NCBI RefSeq assembly: GCF_011043545.1
Contig: NZ_JAAKGP010000009.1
Span: forward strand, 1-64,000
From: Rhodobacter sp. SGA-6-6
GTDB lineage: Bacteria; Pseudomonadota; Alphaproteobacteria; Rhodobacterales; Rhodobacteraceae
Length of the DNA stretch: 64,000 nucleotides
Reading direction: 5' to 3'
The notes under the pieces were generated by a model. The model worked only from the letters and a program-made list of their open reading frames with translations, made no database searches and was not told where the DNA came from. Shown here piece after piece: positions 56,676-64,000 of the stretch. How positions within the stretch are numbered: position 1 is the stretch's first letter; every line of letters starts with the position of its first letter. The position numbers and the translations under genes were made by a program.

Positions 56676-56690
56676 GCAACAGATTGTTGC
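56676..56690. promoter_or_regulatory. Inverted repeat upstream of small exported protein gene
   Basis: GCAACA, three bases, TGTTGC, a perfect 6-3-6 palindrome about 75 bases before the ATG at 56765. Possible operator; regulator unknown. Confidence 0.35.
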
Positions 56691-56764
56691 CGGCGCGGAA
56701 TGTTTGTCTTTTCAGAAGGACCCGGGAATGGTATCGCATTAGCAAGTAGCCAATGGAGTGCACC

Positions 56765-56974
56765 ATGAAAAAAGCCCTTGTTCTCGCTGTCGGTCTTTCC
56801 CTTTCGGCGTCGGTCGTCTCCGCGGGCGGTCCGATCATCATCGAAGACGATGCTCCGGTCGAAGTGGTGACCACCGAGAAGCCCCGCAGCGGCGCCCTTC
56901 TGCCGCTGATCGCCGGTCTCGTGGTCCTGGGCGCCCTCGCCTCCTCGGGCAACGGCTCGGGCAGCGGTTCGTGA
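56765..56974 (+). CDS. Small secreted/anchored YjbE-like protein (paralogue B)
   Basis: The product is 69 residues. Signal peptide MKKALVLAVGLSLSASVVSA, short acidic linker (IIEDDAPVEVV), hydrophobic helix LLPLIAGLVVLGALA and a Gly/Ser tail. GGAG lies 6 bases upstream of the ATG. Position after yjbH-yjbF suggests the YjbE/GfcA role, a small Gly/Ser-rich partner of polysaccharide secretion; the assignment is by layout. Similar to the gene at 44522. A strong terminator follows. Confidence 0.75.
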   Translation: MKKALVLAVGLSLSASVVSAGGPIIIEDDAPVEVVTTEKPRSGALLPLIAGLVVLGALASSGNGSGSGS

Positions 56975-57020
56975 TCCCGCGCCGGGCCTTCGGGTCCGGG
57001 CCGGTTCGACGCTGGACAGA

Positions 57021-57058
57021 ATGTTGAAAGCCCCCTTCGCGGGGGCTTTCAACATTTC
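57021..57058. terminator. Strong bidirectional hairpin terminator
   Basis: A perfect 15-bp stem (57021-57035 and 57041-57055) with a five-base TTCGC loop, followed by TTTCC. It separates the small exported protein gene from convergent tamB. Confidence 0.85.
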
Positions 57059-57093
57059 CGGGCCAGGGGAATGCCTGTTCCGCCCGCCGGCGG

Positions 57094-60000
57094 TCAGTAG
57101 TCGCGTTCCAGGAAGATGCCGAGGCCGCTGTCGCCGTCCGAGCCGACGCGGCCCTTCACCGTGACGCCCCGCCTCAGGTCGAGGTTCAGGTTGATCTGCG
57201 ACTTGCCGTCCTGGTCCACCTCGATCTCGGTATAAACATTGCGCGAGATGTATTTGCCCGCGCTGACAGAGGCGGTGCCGTCTTCCGAGGTCTGCACGTC
57301 GAGATCGTCGAAGCCGAAGCCCTGCCGCAGCTTGTCGACGATGCCGGTGCCGCCGCGCCCGGCCAGCGTGGCCACCGCATTGGCCAGTTGCGCCGCCTGC
57401 AGCGGCGAGATCGATTCCAGCCCGCGTCCGAACAGCAGCCAGGCCAGCACTTCCTCCTGCGGCAGTTCGGGGGTGGAGCTGAAGGTGACCTCGGGCGCGT
57501 TCACCGGGCCCTCGATGCGGACCATGCTGATGACGTCGTCGGTCTGGTTCGAGGCGACCACGGTCACGTAGGGCACCAGGTCGCCTTCCAGCACCAGGCT
57601 GGCCTCGGTCAGGTCCAGCCGCTTGCCCAGAAGGTCCAGCCGGCCGCGGATCAGCTCGATGGCGCCCGAGGGCGAGATCGCCCGCAGGGTGCCGCCCAGC
57701 CGGACCGAGCCGCCCAGTTCGGCGTCCAGCCCGCGGCCGCGCAGGAAGATGCGGTTGGGCGCGTCGATCTGAACGTCCAGCGCCCAGTCCGGCCCGCCGC
57801 CGCCGGTGCCCCCGCCGCCCGCTCCTGCGGCGCCCACCCCGGCGCGGGCGCGGGTGGCGCGGACGGCGGCGCTGTCGTTGACATGGCGGATCGCGTCGAG
57901 GTCCGCCGCGCTGGCGAAGCCGGTGGAGGGCACGCGCAATTCCGTCTCGCCGATCAGGATGCGGCCGGTCAGCGCGGCGCGGCCCAGAAGCGGCCCCTCG
58001 ATGCGCAGCTGGCCCGAGGCAACGGTCTCGAACAGTTCCGGGTCGCGCAGGCGCAGGGCTTCGAGGCCGAGGTCCAGGCTGGCGTCCAGCGGCGGGGTCA
58101 GCGACAGGCCGCCATTCACCCGCAGCCGCCCGCCCGAGGCCAGGTCGGCGGTGCCCGCCACCTGTGCCCGCCCGCCCGACAGGGTGGCGACCAGTTCCGT
58201 CCGTTGCAGCGAGAAGCCGGCCAGCGGATAGGCGACCCGCCCGCCCGACAGCGTGACCCGGCCCGACAGCGAGGACAGCGCCAGCGGCCCGCGCAGGGCC
58301 AGGTCCATCCGCAGCCCGCCCGCCAGCGCCAGCGGATCGGCGGCGGCATTGGCCAGCGCGGCATCGGCGGTGCCTTGCAGCGTCAGGTCGGCGCTGCCGC
58401 CGGAAATCCGCCCAGCCACCCTTGCGTCGATGGCGGCCGGGCCCATCACCCGCAGGTCCATGTCGGCGCCGCCGCCGGTGGGCGTCAGCCGTCCTGACAG
58501 GCTGACCGGGCCGGGATAGCCCGGGACCAGAAGCGACAGGTCGCGCAGCCGGCCCGTCACCTGCAACTCGTCGCTGCCGGCGCTGCCCTTGGCCTCGGCC
58601 TGAAGGTTGGCGCCGTCCAGGGTGGCGGAGGTCAGGAAGAAGCCGGCCTCGCGGGTCGCCACCGTGGCCTGAACCGCGGTCTGGCCGGCCAGCAGCTTGT
58701 CGACATCCGGCTGGCCGATCCGCAGGCTGCTGCCCTGTCCGTTCAGCGTCAGCTGGCCGTTGTCGGGCGTGCCGGTGAAGGTGGCCGCCGCCGTCAGCCC
58801 GCCGCCCCATTGCGGGTCCAGCGCGGACAGGTCGGCCAGCGTCACCTGCCCGGCCAGATCGCTGCCCTTGCTGGAGACCTTGCCGCCCGCCGTCAGCGCC
58901 AGCGCACCCGCCGTCAGGTCCAGCGACCGCAGGGTGGTGCCGGTCTCGTCCCGCACCGCCGAGAGGGTCAGCCGGGTTTCCTCCGCCGTCAGCCGGTCCG
59001 CCTGCGGGATGCCGATGCGCAGGCCCTGCGTCACCGCCTGGATCGCCACGTCGAAGGCGCCGGACAGGCGGCTGGCCTGCCCCTCCAGCACCACCTCGCC
59101 GGAGCCGCCCAGGTCCATCCCCGCCAGATCGGCGAAGCGGGACAGGTCGGCGGCGGTCAGGGTGATCCTGCCGCTGGTCATCAGGCCGGAGTCCAGCCCC
59201 TCGACCCGCAAGGACCCGGTGGCGCCGTAATTCTCGCCCTTCACCTCCAGCTGCGGCAGGGCCAGCGCGCCGCTGCCCTCGCGGGAGAACAGCACCACCT
59301 TGCCCGACAGCGCCGGGCCGATGGCCTTCTGCATCGCTTCGTCCGCCAGCGACAGGCCGGCAGTGGTGAAGTCCAGCGTGGCGCCGAAGGTGTTGTTGCC
59401 CGCCACCCGGCCGATCCGGCCCGAGCCGGTGATCCCGGCCGTGCCCAGCCGCAGCCCCTCGGTCTCCAGCCCCAGCAGGCTGGCGCTGCCCTTCCAGCCG
59501 CTGTCCCTGGCAGAGTCGAAGGCCAGCGCGATCTCGCCCCGGCGCAGCCATGTCCGGCCCTCGCCCGACAGCGGCAGCAGCACGGGCTGGCCGTCCGTCC
59601 CGGCGATCAGCGCCTTCAGGTCGAAGGCCTCGGGCAGGCCGTCGGCCGCCACGCTGATGCTGCCCGACAGTTGCAGCGCCCGGGTCTGCAGCGCCAGCCG
59701 GTCCAGCACCACCCGGCCCGAGGGCCAGCGCGCCCCCGCCACGTCCAGCGACACCAGATTGCCGAGGAAATCGGCGTAATCCGGCAGGAACAGCGGCGCC
59801 AGGTCGCCGGCCAGCCGGGCGGAGAACTGCGTCTCGCCCTTCTCGCCCAGCGTGATGGTGACCGGCCCGGCCAGCCGCTCCTCGCCGTCGCTGGCCAGCC
59901 GCACGTCGGCGGCGAAATCGGCCAGCGTGCCGCTGCCCTTGATCGTCAGGTCCACCGAGGGACGGCCCGGCAGGTCCAGCAGGCGGGCCGCGATGCCGTC

Positions 60001-60615
60001 GGCTTCTTCCTGCGCGGTCAGGTCCAGCACCAGCTCGCCGCTGGCGTTGGAATAGCTGGCGTCCAGCACGATCTCGCTGACCCGCCCGTCGGTGCGCCCC
60101 AGCACCAGCGCCGCCTTGCCGTCGCCCCCAGACAGCGACAGCGAGGCTTCCAGCTGCCCCTCCACCGCCTCGCCCAGGATCGGCGCGCCGAGGACGATCT
60201 TCACCGCCTGCACCTTGGCGATGTCCACCGACACCGGCAGTTCCGGCAGGGCGAAGGGCGTCGCCTCGGGCGAGGGCATCGTGCCCTCGGGCACCACCGG
60301 CAGCCGTTCCAGCGTGATGGTCTCGGCCGACAGCTCCTCCACCACCACCTGCCCGGACAGCAGGGAAGAGCGCGACCAGTCCAGCACCACCTCGTCCAGC
60401 GTGATCCAGACCCCGGCGTCGTCGGCGATCTCCAGCTTGTCGAGGGTCGCCCGCGACGACAGCGCGCCTTGGAAGCCGGTGATGGTGACCTTGCGGCCGG
60501 CGCCGGAGAGGTTGTCCTCCAGGAAGGCGGTCAGGTAGCTGCGGTCGTCCTCCTGCGCCAGCGCGGCGCCGGGCAGGGTGCAGGCGAGACAGAGCGAGAG
60601 GGCCAGCGCGCGCAT
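57094..60615 (-). CDS. tamB: Translocation and assembly module TamB
   Basis: Periplasm-spanning partner of TamA in outer-membrane protein and lipid transport. The product is 1173 residues with a signal-like N-terminus (MRALALSLCLACTLPGAALA), a long repetitive beta-rich region and the C-terminal DUF490 domain: RGRGLDAELGGSVRLGGTL, GAIELIRGRLDLLGKRLDLTEASL, EEVLAWLLFGRGLESISPLQAAQLA, ending in IFLERDY. The start overlaps the tamA stop by one base (TGATG). Confidence 0.95.
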   Translation of the reverse strand: MRALALSLCLACTLPGAALAQEDDRSYLTAFLEDNLSGAGRKVTITGFQGALSSRATLDKLEIADDAGVWITLDEVVLDWSRSSLLSGQVVVEELSAETITLERLPVVPEGTMPSPEATPFALPELPVSVDIAKVQAVKIVLGAPILGEAVEGQLEASLSLSGGDGKAALVLGRTDGRVSEIVLDASYSNASGELVLDLTAQEEADGIAARLLDLPGRPSVDLTIKGSGTLADFAADVRLASDGEERLAGPVTITLGEKGETQFSARLAGDLAPLFLPDYADFLGNLVSLDVAGARWPSGRVVLDRLALQTRALQLSGSISVAADGLPEAFDLKALIAGTDGQPVLLPLSGEGRTWLRRGEIALAFDSARDSGWKGSASLLGLETEGLRLGTAGITGSGRIGRVAGNNTFGATLDFTTAGLSLADEAMQKAIGPALSGKVVLFSREGSGALALPQLEVKGENYGATGSLRVEGLDSGLMTSGRITLTAADLSRFADLAGMDLGGSGEVVLEGQASRLSGAFDVAIQAVTQGLRIGIPQADRLTAEETRLTLSAVRDETGTTLRSLDLTAGALALTAGGKVSSKGSDLAGQVTLADLSALDPQWGGGLTAAATFTGTPDNGQLTLNGQGSSLRIGQPDVDKLLAGQTAVQATVATREAGFFLTSATLDGANLQAEAKGSAGSDELQVTGRLRDLSLLVPGYPGPVSLSGRLTPTGGGADMDLRVMGPAAIDARVAGRISGGSADLTLQGTADAALANAAADPLALAGGLRMDLALRGPLALSSLSGRVTLSGGRVAYPLAGFSLQRTELVATLSGGRAQVAGTADLASGGRLRVNGGLSLTPPLDASLDLGLEALRLRDPELFETVASGQLRIEGPLLGRAALTGRILIGETELRVPSTGFASAADLDAIRHVNDSAAVRATRARAGVGAAGAGGGGTGGGGPDWALDVQIDAPNRIFLRGRGLDAELGGSVRLGGTLRAISPSGAIELIRGRLDLLGKRLDLTEASLVLEGDLVPYVTVVASNQTDDVISMVRIEGPVNAPEVTFSSTPELPQEEVLAWLLFGRGLESISPLQAAQLANAVATLAGRGGTGIVDKLRQGFGFDDLDVQTSEDGTASVSAGKYISRNVYTEIEVDQDGKSQINLNLDLRRGVTVKGRVGSDGDSGLGIFLERDY

Positions 60616-62450
60616 CAGAAGCTCTGCCCCAGGCCGATGTAGATCTGCACGCCGTCGCCGGTGTCGCCATGGACCGGGGCCGCCACGTCCAGCCGGATCG
60701 GGCCGAAGCCGGTCTCGTAGCGCAGGCCGAGCCCGGCGCCGGCGTGCCAGTCGTCGTCGTCGCCCGAGAAGCCGTCCACCCCGATCTGCCCGGCATCGAC
60801 GAAGCCGACGACGCCGATCCTTTCGGTGATCCGGGTGCGGACCTCGGCCGAGACCACGGCCATATGGGTGCCGCCGAGGGTGAATTCGTCCGGCTGGCCC
60901 GGGTTCACCGTGACGCCCAGGCTGCGGTAGGGCTGGCCGCGCACCGTGCCGCCGCCGCCCGAGAAGAACAGGTCGTCCCGCGGCGTCTCCATCAGCTCGG
61001 AGCCGAGGATCGCGCCCAGCTGCACCCGCCCGGCCAGCGTCACCCGGTCGTTCTCGCCGAAGCTGCGATAGGCCCGGCCGTCGAAGCGCAGCCGCACGCC
61101 CGATCCGGTGGTGCCGATGCCCGAGAAGGGTTTCGCCTCGGCGTCGATGTAGAATCCTTTGCGGGCGTCGGTGGTCTTGTCGCGCCTGTCCCAGGTCACG
61201 CCCAGGGGCAGCGACAGGCTGCGGTAGCGGAAGTCGCCGGTGGGATCGGTGCCCTCGGCATATTCGTAGTTGATCCCGATCTTCCCGGTCAGCTGGTCCG
61301 AGAAATGATGGGTGAAGCTCAGCCCGAATTCGGCGACATTGGCGGTGTAGTCGGTCTCGTCCAGATGGGCGAGGCCGAGGGTAAGGCTGGCGGTGGTGTC
61401 GGCGGTGATGGTGGCCGGGCGGTCCAGCGTGATGCCGATGGCATAGTCCACCCCGCTTTCGCCCGAGCCGATGTTGGTGGCCGAGCCCTCGATCTTCAGC
61501 CGCTCGCCGCCGCCGGTCAGGTTGCGGTGCAGCCAGTAGCCGGTGAGCGACAGCCCGTCGATGCTGGAGATTTCCGCGCCGATGGAATAGCGGCGGGTCT
61601 TCTCTTCGATCACGGTGATGCCGATCGGCAGCAGGTCGCCGGAGACCGGGCTTTCCGCCTCGGTCAGGGTGACCGAGCGGAAGATGCCGGTCCGCCGCAG
61701 GCGCTGCGCGGCGCGGTCCAGTTCGGTCTGGCTGAAGCGTTCGCCGTATTTCAGCCCGGCGATCTTGACGATCCGCCGCTCGCGCATCCGCTCCTCGCCC
61801 TCCACCGTGACCGGGCCGAAGCGCAGGGCGGGGCCGGGGGCCAGGCGGATGTCGGCGGAGAGCGTGTTGCGGGCATGGTCGGCCACCACGTTCTCGGCGG
61901 CGATGGCGACCTTGGCGTGCCCGGCCTCGCGCCAGGCCAGGGTGGCGGCGTCGGCGGCCTCGGTGACCAGGGTGCTGCGGGCGGGTTCGCGGGGGGCGAA
62001 GCCCTCGGGCAGGTCGGTCTCGGGGGCAAGCGGCGCGATGCGGGTGGTGCCGAAGGCGAACTGCGGTCCCGGGTCCACGGTGACGGTGATGCGGCCGACG
62101 CGGGAAGGCGCGTTCAGCGCCGGGATGTTCGCCGCCTCGCGCCCGTCGATGCGGATCGAGATGGTGGCGCCGTAATGCCCCTCGGCATAAAGCGCGCCCA
62201 GGATGCGGGCGTAATCGGCGCGGGCGGCGGCGAAAAGATCGGCCGGATCGGTGGCGCCGTCGGCCTGCTGGGTCAAGAGCAGCGAGGCGCTGCGCAGGGT
62301 CTTGGTCAGCGCGGCGTCCTTGTCCTGCCCGACGACCTGGAAGTCCAGCGCATCCAGCGCCGGCGACGGCCCCGGCAGCGCCGTGGCGAGGACGGCCGCA
62401 AGGGCGATTGCGGGGACCGTCTTGCGCCTGCCTGGACCTGACCGCCTCAC
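60615..62450 (-). CDS. tamA: Outer-membrane assembly factor TamA (BamA/Omp85 family)
   Basis: The product is 611 residues from a GTG at 62450. Signal peptide about 1-30 (ALPGPSPALD), POTRA-like repeats (about 35-260), then the Omp85 barrel with RRYSIGAEISSIDGLSLTGYW, the ending GPIRLDVAAPV and final QIYIGLGQSF with a C-terminal aromatic. A G13 tract on the coding strand lies 7 bases before the GTG, where a Shine-Dalgarno would be. Confidence 0.93.
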   Translation of the reverse strand: MRRSGPGRRKTVPAIALAAVLATALPGPSPALDALDFQVVGQDKDAALTKTLRSASLLLTQQADGATDPADLFAAARADYARILGALYAEGHYGATISIRIDGREAANIPALNAPSRVGRITVTVDPGPQFAFGTTRIAPLAPETDLPEGFAPREPARSTLVTEAADAATLAWREAGHAKVAIAAENVVADHARNTLSADIRLAPGPALRFGPVTVEGEERMRERRIVKIAGLKYGERFSQTELDRAAQRLRRTGIFRSVTLTEAESPVSGDLLPIGITVIEEKTRRYSIGAEISSIDGLSLTGYWLHRNLTGGGERLKIEGSATNIGSGESGVDYAIGITLDRPATITADTTASLTLGLAHLDETDYTANVAEFGLSFTHHFSDQLTGKIGINYEYAEGTDPTGDFRYRSLSLPLGVTWDRRDKTTDARKGFYIDAEAKPFSGIGTTGSGVRLRFDGRAYRSFGENDRVTLAGRVQLGAILGSELMETPRDDLFFSGGGGTVRGQPYRSLGVTVNPGQPDEFTLGGTHMAVVSAEVRTRITERIGVVGFVDAGQIGVDGFSGDDDDWHAGAGLGLRYETGFGPIRLDVAAPVHGDTGDGVQIYIGLGQSF

Positions 62451-62457
62451 CCGAACG

Positions 62458-62470
62458 CCCCCCCCCCCCC
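62458..62470. repeat. Homopolymer tract of 13 C (G13 on the tamA strand)
   Basis: Thirteen consecutive C on the plus strand. On the tamA strand it is G13, ending 7 bases before the GTG start. It is the longest homopolymer in the window; slipped-strand length change here could alter tamA translation. Confidence 0.9.
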
Positions 62471-62584
62471 GCCTGTTCGCTGCCGATTATGGTTCGCCCG
62501 GCGGGGAAGGGCAACCGGCCTCGGTCCTCCGGGGCGGCGGATCGCGCATCTTCCGGCCCGGCGATCCGGCCCGCGCCGGGGCTG

Positions 62585-62614
62585 TTGCCAGCGCCCCGGC
62601 GGCGGGCCTAGACT
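62585..62614 (+). promoter_or_regulatory. Possible promoter of the YdhR-like gene
   Basis: TTGCCA (62585-62590), 18 bases, TAGACT (62609-62614), about 27 bases before the ATG at 62641, which has AGGGGGAAGG upstream. Confidence 0.35.
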
Positions 62615-62640
62615 GGCGCGAAAATCGCAGGGGGAAGGCC

Positions 62641-62949
62641 ATGCCGATCACGCTGGTTCAGGTGGATTTTCCGCATCAGGGCCCTTGGGGCGCCGAGATG
62701 GCCGCGGCCTTCGAGGGCCTGGCGCAGTCCATCGCGCAGGAGCCGGGCTTCCTGTTCAAATACTGGACCGAGGACCCGTCCCAGGGCATCGCCGGCGGCG
62801 TCTATGCCTTCGCCTCCCGCGCCCAGGCCGAGGCCTACCTGGCGATGCACACCACCCGCCTGCAGGGCTTCGGCGTCACCGGCATCCGCGGGCTGGTGCT
62901 GGACGTGAACGAAGCGCTGTCGCGGATCGACGGGGCGCCGGTGTTGTGA
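62641..62949 (+). CDS. YdhR-family putative monooxygenase
   Basis: The product is 102 residues. TLVQVDFPHQGPWG, EPGFLFKYWTEDP and GGVYAFASRAQAEAYLAMHTTRL match the YdhR (ABM-like) ferredoxin-fold family of small putative monooxygenases. No cofactor motif visible. The AGGGGGAAGG before the ATG supports the start. Confidence 0.85.
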   Translation: MPITLVQVDFPHQGPWGAEMAAAFEGLAQSIAQEPGFLFKYWTEDPSQGIAGGVYAFASRAQAEAYLAMHTTRLQGFGVTGIRGLVLDVNEALSRIDGAPVL

Positions 62950-62962
62950 GGGCGGGAAGGCG

Positions 62963-62991
62963 TTGACCTGCCGCAGCCAGGCGCGTAGTTT
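62963..62991 (+). promoter_or_regulatory. Likely promoter of the RhuM-family gene
   Basis: TTGACC (62963-62968), 17 bases, TAGTTT (62986-62991). A direct repeat GTTCATG (62992-62998 and 63003-63009) follows, possibly an operator. Confidence 0.5.
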
Positions 62992-63023
62992 GTTCATGCA
63001 ATGTTCATGTCTGCAGGGCGCCC

Positions 63024-64000
63024 ATGGCCGGTCAGGAAGACGATCCCATCCATCTTGAACAGGACGAGGCCACGGGGGACCGTTTCCTCGTCTACGGCAC
63101 CGACAAGGGGATGCGGATCGACATCCGCTTCGAGGGCGAGACGCTGTGGATGACGCAGGCGCAGATCGCGCAGCTGTTCGACAAGGACCGGACGAGCATC
63201 ACCAAGCACATCGGCAACATCCTGGCCGAGGGCGAGTTGGACGAAGTGACTTCTGTGAAGAAAGTTCACACAAGTATTGGCAGGCCATCCGCCATTTACA
63301 GCCTCGATATGGTCATCTCGGTCGGCTACAGGGTGTCCTCGGCGCAGGCGACGGCCTTCCGCCGCTGGGCCACCGGCATCCTGGTGCAATACGCCCGCAA
63401 GGGATTCGTCGTCGACAGCATCCGGCTGAAGCGGCCGGAGATGGCGGATCGCTTCGCCGAACTGCGCGAGATCATCCGTGACATCCGCTCGGACGAGGCG
63501 AATGTCTACCGCGAGCTGAAGCGCATCTGCGCGATGTGCCAGGATTATCAGGGCGATACCCAGGCAGCGCGCGAGTTCTTCCAGCAGACCCAGGCCAAGC
63601 TGGTCCATGCCGTCACCTCTATGACTCCGGCGGAAATCGTGATGGAACGCTCAGACGGGATGGCCGGGAACATGGGTCTTCAGACTTGGCCGAACGACAA
63701 TATCCGCAAGGGGGACGTCACGGTCTCGAAGAACTATCTGGCCGAGCCCGAGATCAGGGAACTGAACCGGCTGACGACCATCTTGTTGGACATCTTCGAG
63801 GATCAGGCCGAGATGGGCCGCCTTGTGGTGATGGCGGATGCGCGGCGGGCTGGACGAACAGCTGCGGAACCTCGGCCGGACGGTCCTGCGCGGGGGCGGA
63901 ACGGTCTCGGCAGAGGCGGCGAAGGAGAAGGCCCTGCGCGAATACGGGGTCTGGAAGAGTCGCCAGAAGGTGCTGCGCCATCAGCAGGCGGATGCGGCGA
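63024..64000 (+). pseudogene. RhuM-family protein, apparently frameshifted, 3' end outside window
   Basis: From the ATG at 63024 the frame gives about 272 residues of a RhuM (virulence protein) family member: LWMTQAQIAQLFDKDRTSIT, FRRWATGILVQYARKGFVVD and NYLAEPEIRELNRLT. Near 63836-63845 the frame shifts: before it the frame reads MADA, after it the family-like sequence (RGGLDEQLRNLGRTVLRGGG, then AEAAKEKALREYGVWKSR) continues in the +1 frame to the window end. Frame zero stays open but reads unlike the family. Either a real pseudogene or a sequencing slip. RhuM proteins are often mobile-element associated. Confidence 0.8.

Noticed and set aside
57094-62514. Single minus-strand frame of about 1800 codons spanning tamA and tamB
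   Set aside because: The first part is an out-of-frame reading of tamA, giving Arg/Gly/Pro-rich sequence. The real tamB starts at 60615 and tamA lies in another frame.

Overview
The window reads as a chromosomal segment of a high-GC alphaproteobacterium, most likely a member of the Rhodobacteraceae/Paracoccaceae. Reasons: the conserved alphaproteobacterial origin-proximal order (dnaQ-coaE-aroE-maf / rho-mnmE-mnmG-rsmG-parA-parB / hemW-rdgB-rph / hrcA-grpE), two perfect palindromic parS sites, a short repeat typical of Rhodobacterales intergenic regions between grpE and mutS, and strongly G/C-ending codons. No tRNA, rRNA, CRISPR array, insertion sequence or prophage was seen.

Layout. 1-3.7 kb: end of a membrane protein, then hslV and hslU (ATP-dependent protease) separated by an inserted BrnT/BrnA-type toxin-antitoxin pair. 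3.7-7.9 kb: SDR oxidoreductase, lipoprotein alpha/beta hydrolase, Smr protein, MltA transglycosylase, Tim44-domain protein, FxsA. 7.9-22.1 kb: replication/translation core. dnaQ, coaE, aroE and maf run leftwards from a 564-bp non-coding region (10599-11162) that is the best oriC candidate in the window (AT-rich island plus DnaA-box-like 9-mers). rho, mnmE, mnmG, rsmG, parA and parB run rightwards from it, followed by hemW-rdgB-rph (leftwards) and hrcA-grpE. Both parS sites lie in coding sequence here, one forming the start of mnmG, the other forming the rdgB stop and the hemW start.

22.2-42.5 kb: mutS, the two-domain malic enzyme maeB, a class IV aminotransferase with a P-loop sulfotransferase, DUF3137, argG, threonine dehydratase, an Hpt/response-regulator-phosphatase signalling pair, two Nudix hydrolases, Hsp33, the CCA-adding enzyme, a pair of ABC exporters and an RNA (uracil-C5) methyltransferase.

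42.5-49 kb: cell-envelope genes (two L,D-transpeptidase-like proteins around a CAP-domain lipoprotein, and a small exported protein), then ferrochelatase, a methyltransferase-like protein, ComF, glutaredoxin, a nitrilase-family hydrolase and a MarR regulator. 49-62.5 kb: an exopolysaccharide/outer-membrane locus with a Wza-like export lipoprotein, an NAD-epimerase, a sugar-phosphate transferase, a FlaA1/WbpM-type epimerase/dehydratase, YjbH, a YjbF-like lipoprotein, a small YjbE-like secreted protein, and TamB/TamA. A 13-base homopolymer lies directly upstream of tamA. 62.6-64 kb: a YdhR-like monooxygenase and a frameshifted RhuM-family gene cut by the window edge.

The gene order is very tight. 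Many co-directional neighbours overlap by ATGA, GTGA or TGATG, and several convergent pairs abut or overlap at their stop codons with no room for a terminator. Coordinates were read by eye. Functions rest on recognised motifs and gene order, not on database searches.
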